64,000 bases of DNA from Adiantum capillus-veneris (lineage: Eukaryota > Streptophyta > Polypodiopsida > Polypodiales > Pteridaceae), in the NCBI GenBank assembly GCA_014529385.2, contig CM043969.1, forward strand, positions 74,632,676 to 74,696,675, written 5' to 3'. Every line of letters starts with the position of its first letter. The first letter of the stretch is position 1. Of the stretch, positions 11,907-23,404 are shown piece after piece. Below the pieces are notes generated by a model. That model was given only the letters and a program-made list of their open reading frames with translations. It did no database searches and was not told the origin of the DNA. The position numbers and the translations under genes are program-made.

Positions 11907-14900
11907 CTATGACAAAAATCTAAGTGCTTGATGGAGCTCCCTTTTAGTCAAGGCTGCTTGATGAACAAACCTTTGATGAAACACATCTAACCCAAGCTTT
12001 TTTGTGTAGACAAAATAAAGATGCTTGCAAGGCATATATTTTTTACCCTCTCGTAAATGCTTTTGGAAATCCTCACAAGTGCAAGAAGGAAAGATGGACA
12101 CTACCACCAAATAGCTCTCCTCATTTTTCTCGCTTGTACTGGTTGTCAAAGTAAATTCCACGTGATCATTTTGAATCACCACACGTTGGCCATGAATTGT
12201 GCAAATCAACTCTGCAGCTCTATTGATTCTTGCCTCCATCTCTTTTGTTATGACCCTAGTTACCACCACCACCCTACCATCATGATGCTTAGGACGCACA
12301 TCAGCATCATCTGCATTGTGCACCAAATTTGCATTTTGTGGTGATGTAGTTTCAATATTTTGCAAGTCAAATCCTGCAGCCTACAATGCTTCTATTTCTG
12401 TATAATCTAAGGATGTTCCTTTTGCAATTGGCCATATATTAGGACGGTTTGCTAGTCTCTCCTTCACAATTTTTGATGGCTCCCATGTATGATCAATGTT
12501 GTTGCCACAAAACCATACAAATTGTTTTCTTAGACCTGAAGGGATTTCAATGAGACCCTCAAAACAAGGGGCAGGCACCCCTAATAATCCTCCTCTACCC
12601 TTCTTATCAATTAGCTCATTGCACTTTTTGTTTTTATGTCGTAAGTATCCTTGGCATCGCACTTCACTCCCTGGATTTGTCCTTCGAATAGCCCATCGTG
12701 TGTGGTGAACATCCACCTCAATAGTGGTTTGTATTCCAATTGAGCTATGGGTAGGTCGAGTTGAGCGACGTGCAGGTTGTGTGACATACTCAAATTCAGG
12801 CCGATGTGAATCTCTATCTCTAATTGGATTATTGTGTTTGCCTTGTCGTCGTCGCCTCACTGTCCTTGAATCACCATCTGCCAAAAAGTTTCTACTGGCA
12901 GCATTAAGCTCAACTGCTGCCTGATTAGTTAGGTCCACCACTTCTGTAGGTCTTGGGAGGGTTGCACTAGATGAAGCTCGTCTTTTTTAAATTTTCTCAA
13001 TTCCAGGGCTACATCCAAGGTGTCCACCCTTCAGAAAAGAGTCATATTTTGACTGCTGCAAAAGAACAGTACAAAGATCACCGTAGCAAGCATTGTATAG
13101 AGAAATATATTTAACCCCATCATTGGAAGCTAACTAGCTCCCATGCACGGACTTCGCTAAGTTTGCCCGTGGTACTAGTTGCCTGTCACTCCCCTCCAAA
13201 GCCTGAAATAAATTTAGAACATTTAAACTTGCAATTATTTTATCTACTCTAAATATTTAACAATGACTCACCTTGACCATGTATTCACCCCAATGTGCAA
13301 CTCTGGCATGCCACCACACAAGCCATGTCTCGAGAATTGAAATCTTAGTCTTGTCTAAATGTCCTTTTCTCAACCACATACGTAGATTGTCCAATTCTGT
13401 TTTGGCAGCCTCTTCAGAAGGTGCAATCCTCCATGCTCTACACCTTTTTTTAAACTCTTCTTGACTCTGGGGAAGGATACATTTTCATGCATGTTGTTGC
13501 ATACTCTGTTCCCAATGAAATGAGCATGATATTTCCTGTCCAACCATAACATTATTAGGGCCTCCATTAAAAACTGTCCTCACAGCTCGCCAATTTGCCT
13601 GAGCTTCATCAGCCATAAATCCTTTGAATTCAGCCTTTTTGTAACCCTCCTTTTGCATCACTCGATTTAGTAGCATCCAAAAAAGAGTTTGATCTTCAGT
13701 ATCTTCCACTTTAAAATCTCCAATAGCTATGGTTTGCATTTCTTGAACATAAGGGTTATATACATGGCATGCCATAGTTGTCCATTCTTGCATTCTTTTA
13801 ACAAAATCAAAGAGAACCCAACAACTTTCCAATTCGCCACCAGGACGCATTTTATTAACCAAATCAACACCATTGCCAAGTCCTTGGGTTGATTTTTTAA
13901 AAATGTGACATCTATCAAAGCCAGCGAACTCTAGTTGACCAGGAAAGGCCATGCTTTGAAAAAAGTCAAAAAGCAAGCGCTTCTTCAAACTAAAAATGGA
14001 ATCATAGCCAGTAGTGGGTTGTCTGACCTCCTCTTGTGATTCTTTCCTCCACCGTGACAATCTTCGTTTGTTGGAGAGACCTTGGCCTACCCACAAAATC
14101 TTTAGATATCATGTCCTTCACTTTGACTTTAACATCCACCATTGCTTGTTTTGCAACACCCTCAGAAAACTGGGTGTAAGTGACAACCCATGTGAAGAAT
14201 CCCTCTCGTTATTCTCTTACGAGGGATCTCTGAGGGAAAGCAAAGAATGAGCTTACAAGGGCATTCAGAGATGCAAGTTGGGGGAAGATTACAATAAAAG
14301 CATTTTAGGCTTCCAAAGCTGCCTATCGTGGATCCTGAGGGGCAGACTTTTGACAAACGCCCTGTCCAAAACTTTTCGTTCATTTCTTTTGATCTTTGTA
14401 CTCCTGAACATATATTGTTTAGGCACATCAAGTGTCCACCACATTTTTTGAATCTGACAATCCCATCAAATCCAGCGATATTGCTTGTTAGTGCATTTGT
14501 CCAAACATGTCCATCAAATTTGTCATTTTCTCTTGTTGTCCTATTGGTAGGGTCTGCATATGGAAGCTCAAACATGATGTTTCCATCATATCTTTGTGGT
14601 AGCTCATCAATCTTTCTTATCTCTCGAACTAGCTCAAAGTTTGCTCTTAAAGAGTTCTTTTGTGCAGATTACTAAGCATCTCAACTATGCTATGTGCAGT
14701 GGCAGTTTCCAAGCTAGCAATCTCTATTGCTTTTGGCTCACCTTTCTCCTCCACTGCCTGCTGTATTGAACACTCTTCCTCAATTTCTATAACAGGAGCT
14801 TGTCTTGATAGTTGTGTGCCATGCAAAACAAATGTCCTTCCAAATTTAATATCCAATTGAAACACAATATTCTCTCCTCTGTGACTATTTGACACCTCAA

Positions 14901-15069
14901 AAGAAAGACCTTCATTCTGCTCACCAAATAATTGATGCAAACTTATTGTATGCTCTACTAATCTAAAACGTGCACTTAACTCATGGCGTGAGATCTCCAC
15001 AACACTGTTTTGATTTGAAAGCTCTATCTGTTTAGTGCTGCTCTCATCTCGTATAATTGCAGTATTCAT
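11907..15069 (-). pseudogene. Mutator-like (MULE) transposase relic with SWIM zinc finger
   Basis: A MULE transposase cuts and pastes its own element. Read right to left, a start at 15069 (MNTAIIRDESS) opens an N-terminal region. Near 14575-14162 a cysteine-rich block (KKCGGHLMCLNNIC, then CFYCNLPPTC and CPCK) looks like a DNA-binding zinc module. The transposase core lies at 14096-13275 and includes WTTMACHVYNPYVQEMQTIA and the block EFKGFMADEAQANWRAVRTVF, a typical MULE catalytic-region phrase. A 69-nt intron with GT-AG ends (13271-13203) follows EYMVK. The C-terminal part carries a SWIM finger (CTCEDF...MPCKH, CxCx(n)CxH) near 12090-12020. Lesions: stops at 13487-13485, near 13136, near 12988 and at 12383-12381, and frameshifts near 14650, 14165 and 14040. 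No terminal inverted repeats were recognised. A domesticated SWIM gene gone to decay is the alternative. Confidence 0.72.
13203..13271 (-). other. Short intron in the MULE transposase relic
   Basis: On the minus strand the coding sequence EYMVK is followed by GTGAGT. Sixty-nine nucleotides later TTTCAG precedes GCTTTGGAGGGG, which restores the frame (ALEGSDRQLVPRANLAKS). The stretch is AT-rich and the phase is 0, so it is well supported as an intron. Confidence 0.75.
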
Positions 15070-15831
15070 ATTTGCAGAAAGTAGAAGGCAAAAGGCGAAA
15101 GTGGCAAAAGATAGTGTTAAATAGAGAACAAGACTCATATATATGATGGTATGAGAGTGAACAATAAAGCACAAGATATTTTGTTTTAAAGTGATGATTG
15201 GCGGTATTCAATGCGGAGTATCTTACTTTAGATATGACTCAAGCATTGTTATCATTTTTATTATATATCTTGTATTATCATTTTTATATTTTCCATATAT
15301 TCAATAAATAAAAAAATATATTTAAAATGTCCTACATGCCGTGGTCTTTGATTGTGTGAATAGCTTGAAAACGTAGCTCTGTGTGCGATCCCTACAACAC
15401 ACAATGAAACGGCGCAACCAGCAGAAACGTGAACAAGTACTCCTCTCTCTCTCTGTTGTTTTTGCTACCAGGTCGTGGAGGGGTTTCGGCAACAAAAATC
15501 CTCTGTATCTTAGCAAATTGGTTTCGGGTGCACACAGTAGCATGCTGTGCAGCTCGAATTGACCCTCGAGGGCACACAATCCCTATCCTTGACACAGTCG
15601 GGGGCAGCCCCTATCATTGACCCTCTCACACAGTAGCTCGACTTGACCCTCACACACAGTAGCAGGCTGCTCTTTGTCCAGATGGCCCTTCTAAAGGGGC
15701 CCCCACCCACTGAGCAAAAACACGTGACCAGGTAGTTTCGACGGCGAAACACTTAACTGTGCAGAGGTTAATCAACCTTTGCTGATTTTGCCATGCAAAA
15801 GGATACAAGCCTGTTGATAGCCGCCAAGGAT

Positions 15832-15918
15832 GCGTGATCTGTTGCAAATCTGTTGCAAAAACGCGTGATCTGTTGCAATCTGTTGCAAAAACGCGTGATC
15901 TGTTGCAAAATCTGCTGC
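15832..15918 (+). repeat. About 30-bp minisatellite, three units
   Basis: Units begin GCGTGATCTGTTGCAA and continue with (A)(T)CTGTTGCAAAAAC; three occur head to tail. A separate copy of GATCTGTTGCAAAAACGCGTG lies at about 15976-15996. Confidence 0.85.
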
Positions 15919-16865
15919 AGTAAGTGTGTAGGTGCCCTTTGCTTTCCACAGCTCAAGAAGTCGAATTAGAAACAGATCTGTTGCAAAAACGCGTGACCAG
16001 ACAGCCGAGGCTTCAAGATAAACAATTAGAACTTTAAGCTTAAAATGAAGCAATCAGGCTCATTTCAAGAGAGAATGAATTGCCTGCGCAGGTGCCTGAG
16101 AGCTATTGGGAGCAGGTATTGATGCCATGGCAATTGAGAGATTTAAATTAAGTCAATGATGTGACTTTTGGATAGGATTTTCCACAGCTCTAATGAATCC
16201 ATACTGCTTGTTATACTAGCCTGCTACTGCTGTATGTCACTGGTCGTTCGACATAAGCAATTAGTGAAGAACCTCCGGACACTGGGAAAACAAAAGAGCA
16301 GATCCTCCAACTAGAGCGGCTTCAATACTACCAACTTCAGTCTTGTACAAGTCATGTAGAGTATTTATTTGAACTTAAAAGTTACTCCCCTCTAGATCCT
16401 CATAGGATGACTCAACAGGATTACCCTTGTTGCTTCATCTCTCTAATTCATAGATTCTAAAAAGAGCCCAAAATAGAGAGCCTATTCCTTGCCATTTTCC
16501 ATCCCCAAACTTGCGTATTGAGGCCTACGGGTTTTTCTTTCAAAAAATGCTTGTAATCACTCAAATTATCCAAGCTGTAGTATCAAACATGTGCCTTCTT
16601 CCCAATCATCTATCAAGATGTGTTTTAGAACATGTCTAAGCATGATCTACAGGCAGGCGAAGCTCTTTTGCCAAATAGGCTCTTCAGTTCAACAAATCTA
16701 AATCTCACCTCTTGAAATCTCTAGAAATTATGCACAGATCTAAATTTTTGTTAAGTGGATGATGCCATGGCAATGACTGAGCAAGTGGATTGGGGCTCTT
16801 GGCAAGATTGGGTTTCGCCGGCGAAATACCTGTGAAGACGTAGATTCTTGACCAACATGGGACTA

Positions 16866-16929
16866 GCTAGCTGTGTATTGGCTTTCCACACCATCAAAAG
16901 GGGCTAGCTGTGTATTGGCTTTCCACACC
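16866..16929 (+). repeat. Direct repeat, 27 bp exact, period 37
   Basis: The 27-mer that starts GCTAGCTGTGTATTGG and ends CTTTCCACACC occurs at 16866-16892 and again at 16903-16929. Confidence 0.9.
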
Positions 16930-16967
16930 TTTGACCTTCAACTGTGTTATCAGCTGCCTTTCCCCAT

Positions 16968-17098
16968 CGAAATGCATACATATCTCAGTCAAAATGCATA
17001 CATATCTCAGTAAAATTCCAATATATCTCAGTCGAAAGGCATACATATCTCAGTCGAAATGCATACATATCTCAGTCGAAAGGCATACATATCTCAGT
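16968..17098 (+). repeat. 22-bp minisatellite, six units
   Basis: Six head-to-tail units of (C/A)(G/A)AAA(T/G)GCATACATATCTCAGT; the third is 21 bp and the most diverged. It is open in frame, but the translation simply repeats the unit and I do not call it a gene. Confidence 0.93.
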
Positions 17099-17145
17099 CA
17101 AGCCATAAGATGAGGAAAGTTCTTTTCAACACTGCTCCATGCCAG

Positions 17146-17165
17146 GGGTTTCGCCGGCGAAACCC
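17146..17165. repeat. Perfect 20-bp palindrome
   Basis: GGGTTTCGCCGGCGAAACCC is perfectly self-complementary. The 14-bp core TTTCGCCGGCGAAA recurs at 16813-16826, and a near copy GTTTCGACGGCGAAAC lies at 15735-15750. Confidence 0.95.
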
Positions 17166-17444
17166 TGCCTGGGTATTCATCATTGGAAGGTCGCATGGGG
17201 GGGGGGGAGCATATGCGGGGCATCATCACAAGAGTTGGGGCATAACTCATCTATGGTGTTGGAGCATAACTCCTCTTTGGTGTTACACTCCGCATTTCTT
17301 GCGATTTCTCGAAGTCATTACTTCATCTCTAACTCCACCATAACATCAACAATAAACACCATTCTGTGATATTGTACAGTTGTAAACAGAAATTATTTGA
17401 CAGGGATTGGTGGCCGGGAGCCACAGATGGTGTAGGCTAAATGC

Positions 17445-17779
17445 GATGCCAATTGAAGTACAATCAAACAGTAGCCATCGGTTAAGGGAGATACTGGCCG
17501 TTCGTCCTTCACATATCTTACTGTGGATGTGTTAATGGCGGAGGTTAAATTTTTTGGTTGGACTTCTTTTCCCATTTGCTTTGGCCATGAAGCCCATTGG
17601 CTATAAACTGCCTCTAACATGCCATTGCACTTAAAATGTCAGAAACTATCTGGAGTATTTCAAACCAACAGTATTTTGAGTGTTTGTGTAAGTGCATTAA
17701 GGCCGAGGCTCTTCCCGCATTTTTTCATCCGGCTGAGATTTGGAAGAGGCTACTGTTTGATTGTACTTCAATTGGCATC
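17445..17779. repeat. Exact 32-bp inverted repeat with 271-bp loop
   Basis: The 32 bp at 17445-17476 (beginning GATGCCAATTGAAGTACAAT) are the exact reverse complement of 17748-17779. Weaker complementarity may extend outward, but I could not verify it. The DNA between the arms has no recognised gene. Confidence 0.92.
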
Positions 17780-17903
17780 TCTTGCCAATACGTTGATTGT
17801 AGGAGGTACTCAATATGGATTGGTGATTGGTTGAGATGTGTATGATGCATATACATAGGAATGGGGCTGGTTTTAAGCATAGAAGGCCAATGCTAAGACC
17901 TCC

Positions 17904-18046
<143 letters not shown>

Positions 18047-18207
18047 ATGCATGTGATGTCGGATTTTGACTGAAATGCATGTTCTTAAGTTTTGAATTTT
18101 AAATTTGGCCCATAAATAAGCATCTTGTTTTGAAGAAATTTAAAATGTATGTAAGTTTAATATTTTTGTTGATATGTTTATTTGTTCTTTATTTGTGCTT
18201 TGGAAAG

Positions 18208-21200
18208 AGGACAAAAGGTTCACCCAAAGTCATACGCAAGAAGAGGAAATCTGTTGCTAGCAGCGAGGATAGCGAAAAATTAGTTGATAAAGCTGAAAAT
18301 GCTCAGGCTAATCAATAAGTAGAATACATTCATGATGATCAAGGAGATAAAGAGGCCACTAATGATAAGGATGTAGATGGGCGTATGAAGGACAATGAGA
18401 AGGTGACAGATGACAAGGAGGTTGAGGAGGTCATCCCACAAGCTATTATCAGGCCTCAAGGCTTCGAATTTATAGACAGTTTAACCCTCAATAAAGGATG
18501 TATACCCCCTATGATTCCTCTTTGTAGGTGTTTGATAAATGAGAGAGTACGAGAGCTTAGAAGGTTTTTGAAGAAGAAGGGTACCTTAAGATGAAAGGTA
18601 TGTTCATCTTATCCATAAATCTTCCTGATGGTTCAAGTAGAGATGTTAATGAGGACATTACGAAAACTTGGGACAAGTATTTGCATATGGTTAACAAAGA
18701 GTTTGAGGATGAGCTTGAAAACAATGATCAATGGTCCATGTTGAAGGGAAAGATGTTCTTTGTCTGGGAAGGGAATCATCGAGCGGCCTCTTGGATGGAG
18801 AGCATAAGCGAGGTCTCACGTAATGACAAGAAGAAACATGTGAGGGTTTTGGCACAATTTATTGTTTCTACCCAACAAGAGGAGTTGAGATTAATTGCTG
18901 CTCTTCAAAGATTGAACATGTAAGTCTTATTTTCATTTATACATTAAATTTTTCTTTTTCTTTGTTTTAATGATACGTCTTGAGGTAAATTTTTTATGGT
19001 TTATTGTTTATGTAGAATGAATGAAGAAGCAATCATTAAGACCAACCTCAAAGACTACTTGTATCATACAAGTACCATTTGTTCTTTAGATGGGTCTCAA
19101 ATCACTGAAAATTTTACTGAGGCTGAACGAGTGTCAATGGAGAAAGCAAGGGCTCAAGAAGCACAATCAGGAAAGAGGGTTTGGTATCCTCTTACTCAAT
19201 CTATCCTTGGTCCCATGGTTTATGGGGTATGTACTTAAATTTTTTAAGATTTGGTAAGATTCTAATAATCTTTTTGGTTCTTGATATATTTTATTGAAAT
19301 GGTATATGCAGAATAAATGGAAGTCTGATTTACAGGCAGCATTAAATAAGATACCTCTTACTTTGTCACAAGATGAACGTGTGAGGGCTGAGATTCAAGC
19401 AAAGAGGAATGTTGTTAAAGCTTACAATAGATGCATGACTCGGGTGAGTACAAAACTCTATTAAAAGTATAATAAAAAGATTTTTTTGTTTATTTTGTTT
19501 GGTTATTGTAGAATTATCCATGGTGAATCCTGCTAATGGAGAAGAATGGTTTCTAATTTTATGGAGTCTTCCTTTTGAGGATGAAAAATTCAAGATTACA
19601 ATAGAGAAACTCTACTCTATATCTTGTGCTACATGTTCTCAAGAGCTAAAGATAAAAATGCTAAAGCTTTTGGGAGCAGATGAGAACTTTCGCCAAAGTT
19701 TTGGAATGCCTTTGGGAGATCATTTCTATATCCCTTGGTTGGCCAAGGAAGTATGGATGGATCAAGTCTTGGAGGATGCAAGAAGGCTTTTACAACAGGT
19801 TATAGATTCCACACATGGAGTTCACAAGGTGGTTTTGCCTCTAGATGTTCACTTGTAGTCATATTTTGAAGACATTGTTAGTAGATATAGAGGAGTACTT
19901 TTTTACGAATTTCAAAAGAAGATGAATGTGGCTACTCCACCATCAAAGCATGTGGACTTGAAAAATTCTTCCCGTCGATTGGTCTATAGGTAATTCCTAT
20001 GTTATGCATTTTGCTAAGTGACTATTGTTGTATTATATAAGTTCGTTTTATTTATGTAATCATATTGTTGTAGGTTCTTGATGTATCTCATAAGAAGTAA
20101 GAAGATCACTTGCATGCCTGACATATGTAAAGCATGGACAATTATGTGTCCTCCTACATATAGTATGTACACCTCCACTATCTTCAGAGAGAACAATGTT
20201 TCTGGTGGAGCCTTTCTTCTCAATGATTGGGAGTGTAAGCACTGCCCTTGGTGGATTGATATGAAGAAAGGTGAGTGTCTAGAAGAGGAGAAGGAGAATT
20301 ATCTTCATCATTTGAAGGGTGAATGTAAATCCGACTCAAGGTCATCAGGAGAGATGACTGTTGAGCAAAGGAAGAAGATGGAGGAAGATTTGAAAGCTCT
20401 CAAAGAAAAAGAAGATCAAGAAAGACAAGAGCAAGGCAAGAATGGTGGAGGCCGTCCACCATCAAGCAAGGGCGGAATGTCAATCAAGGGTAAGTAAGTT
20501 AAATTGTTGGTGGGAACAATATGTTCTTGCTATTCTTTCTTTTGTTATGTCTTATGCTAATCATTATGGCATGGATTGATTTGAAGAAAAATGTGTTTTT
20601 TTTTTGGCTATTGTTAGATACAAGAAACTTAGGAAGTTCTCATACCCAAAAGAATGTTGGAAAGGGAGCTTTCATTCATGCACCTTTGGCTAGTTTCCAT
20701 TCCATTCAATAGAAAGGAGACATAAAACAGTCAAAGGTTTGGATTTATGATTACATTGAGCTTGGCAAGGAGTTCACTGTAAGAAACTTCAAGGATGGTT
20801 TTGTGGTGATGCGAGAGTTTTTTGTTGGCTTGGGTGAACATGAGAAGATAAGAAATGGAAAACCTAGTGCATGGAGTGTTGATCTTATTGTTATTGATCT
20901 TCCTACTGGTAAGAGAGTTTTCAATGCTATCCTGTATACACCATGCATATACTTAGCTCAAATTCTTAACACTCAAATACAATAATTTTGCTTGTAGGTG
21001 GGCTTGTTCAAGGTTTTGATGGCATTCCAGCATGGAATGAGCTAACAGATGACCATGTCAAGTTTTCATTGGTGGTTGCATCTACAGTGATGGATGACAT
21101 GGGTTGGGTGCTTGTTCTTTATCCTAGCACCGCTCTCAGTCTTGTGGAGCGCTTGGCCACACGCACAGGCTTAGAGCTGAGTTTTAGGTGGATCATGGAG

Positions 21201-22121
21201 AGCTCTGAGCCATTTTCATCACGAACAAAGAATGGGCATACACAAAAGGTAATAAAACATCCTTCAAAAAACATGAACAATTCTTTAAAAGAAATTTGAT
21301 ACATGCAAAATTGACTTTTTTATGTGTTGTTTCCATGGCTATGATAGATGAATGTATTCTATGCTTTGGCATTTCACAAGGCAGGAAGTAATCCTTCATT
21401 TGATCATGAGAGTGCTCAAAAGGTTTGTGTGTCGTTGTTTATTATTCAATGTGATTGTTTTTGCACTAAAATTCTTAAATGTTCATACATAGCTGCCTCA
21501 TTTTCTTGTTTGGTAGGTGGGGAGAGTCTTGCAACAAGATCTCTCAATGGAGATTATCAGTCACACTACTTTCCATCGTCTGCTCGCACAACACGTCATG
21601 GCAAGAGTGGTGGGTGGAGAGGCATGTTAGAGAGGAGTGTTGCCCATATGCTATTGTTTTTAGAGGCATTGTGCCCTAAAATAGGTACATGTTCGGAGCT
21701 TGGTGGTGGTACAGGGCCTTTATTAAAGGCGGCTATGCACACTTCTCGTGGTTGCTTGGTCGTGGAGAGTGATCTAGAGATATGTGAGGGATACTTGTCT
21801 CCTTTGGTACAGGGGTACTATGGTGCTCTGCAGGTTGCCGAGCTTGGAGATAGTGATGATAGCATGGATGATGTGGGGAATGATTTGGTTGTTAATGATG
21901 TGCCTTCAGACTAGTGAGTTTGATTTATTCATTATTTTATAGCACCTAATTTTTATTTTTTATGACATTATTATCTCATTGTGATTGATAGTGAGCTACC
22001 TTGCTATGCAGAGGCAATGGCAAGGCACATGGCGACCACCTATTCATATGACCAATCACTCATGCGCGAGAGGCGAAGGCAAAGCTGTATCTTCATTGAT
22101 GACCACGCAGATTTGGAGTAG
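18208..22121 (+). pseudogene. Multi-exon decayed gene: ParB/Srx-like domain plus beta-class amino-DNA-methyltransferase
   Basis: Ten exons are supported by GT-AG boundaries: about 18208-18919, 19016-19226, 19312-19443, 19512-19989, 20074-20489, 20618-20908, 20998-21248, 21348-21422, 21517-21913 and 21992-22121. Exon 1 encodes RVRELRRFLKKKG, then a strand-rich block and VWEGNHRAASWM (18771-18794), which resembles the G-HR-A core of ParB/sulfiredoxin-fold domains. A middle region has WECKHCPWW and a later C/H/C set (20234-20325), possibly a zinc site, then a charged coiled coil. The C-terminal part has DLIVIDLPTGG (20884-21003, across an intron), which fits motif IV, then GWVLVLYP. ERSVAHMLLFLEALCP (motif X) and CSELGGGTGPLLKAA (motif I, 21696-21719) follow, then CLVVESD. 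The order IV...X-I is that of beta-class N6-adenine/N4-cytosine methyltransferases. Lesions: stops at 18316, 19858 and 20710, and indels near 18580, 19525 and 21517. The hydrophobic stretch before 18208 reads best as an intron (GTAAGT...AG). Both domain names rest on motif reading alone. Confidence 0.6.
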
Positions 22122-23365
22122 TTTTCTTTAGAGTGGATCTTATTCTTTTTGCATGATCACTTAGCTTCTTTTTGGGTGTGCAAAAACTTGATTCTAGCCA
22201 TGCAACTACTATTGTCTTTTAGTTTTATTGACTTCTAAACTTTGAGAAATATGTATTTGGGCAAAACATTGCCTAGACTTTTGGACTACATTAAGCTTGT
22301 TTTGTCTATGCAAACACTTGATTATGGGCTTGCAATATGCTATTGTCATTTGGTGTAGAGTGATGTTTTCTTTGAAGCCTCATAAGGATGTTACATATAT
22401 GGACATAACAATGCCGAGACTAGTGGACAATATCGTTATTGTCAATCTTCTTGTCATTCATTGATGATTGCTCAATATTAAGATGACACTAGCTAATTGT
22501 TTATTGTAAAATGTACTTTTTCTTGTCACTCATTATTGAGTGCTCAAAATTGGGATGACATTAGGGTCTACTTTAATTAAATTATAAGTATTGTCTGTGT
22601 GTGCACGGGTGCATATTTCCCCTCAAAAATGTCCCCTTCCATTCTCGGCCTCTTTTTATAATATCACGCTTGACAGTCGTGTAAAATTCATTCGTAATGT
22701 GTGGGTATATATACGCATGGGCTTCGTGAACTCATGGGCTTGTAACACTAGATGTCAATTTGAAAAGACATATCTAGTTAAATTTTCATGACAGTTACTG
22801 GAAACTTTTTGAAATTGTATGATTGCTTCAAAATCCTCATGTGAGGTCTCTCATAAGGAGAGAATGTTTTTGGTAAAATAGTCTGTTATACAAACAAGAA
22901 TCTGGCCAATTTTTTAAAGCAAAATACATGAACTTGAAATAGTGCTTAGTTAGGGTTACACACACATATGCAAGGTGGAGTGGTGACCCCTTGATCCTAG
23001 TGATTAGTAAGTATATGAACGCATGAAAGTTTGTTCTGACATATACACATGCATATATATTGGATTAGCTGTACATGTGATGTCTATGAGGTTTGCTAAA
23101 ATTTGTTGATTTCTCATCATTTCACCCTACAATTCCCTCCATGAGTTAGTCAGTCCACTTCTAAAGATGTCTAATTATGCGTATCTAAATAATTATCCAC
23201 ATCAAGGTGGAGCGGTGATCCCTTGATGATTTGATCATTTGAGCATTTGATGCTAGTGATCCTTGCAAGATATAGAACTCTAAATTATGTAGAACTTTAA
23301 AAAAAACATTGTTTAAGCTCATTACAAGTTAAGAAATACGCATGCACACATCCACATATATGCGT

Positions 23366-23404
<39 letters not shown>

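Larger units (their letters stand above)
15180..17880. other. Non-coding region rich in short repeats and palindromes
   Basis: No protein-coding content could be recognised. The stretch carries the repeats and palindromes listed separately, and the words CACACAGTAGC (15531, 15627, 15653) and CGTGACCAG (15723, 15993) recur. It may be the non-coding body or terminal region of an unidentified element. Confidence 0.45.

Noticed and set aside
16968-17098. CRISPR-like array
   Set aside because: Units are directly adjacent without unique spacers; it is a minisatellite in plant DNA.
17619-17845. Two overlapping ORFs (FHPAEIWKRLLFDCTSI...)
   Set aside because: They overlap one arm of the 32-bp inverted repeat, show no family resemblance and have no sensible start.
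18130-18207. Hydrophobic N-terminal helix (SLIFLLICLFVLYLCF) that looks like a membrane anchor on the ParB-methyltransferase gene
   Set aside because: The DNA is T-rich and bounded by GTAAGT and AAG before charged coding sequence, so it reads better as an intron.
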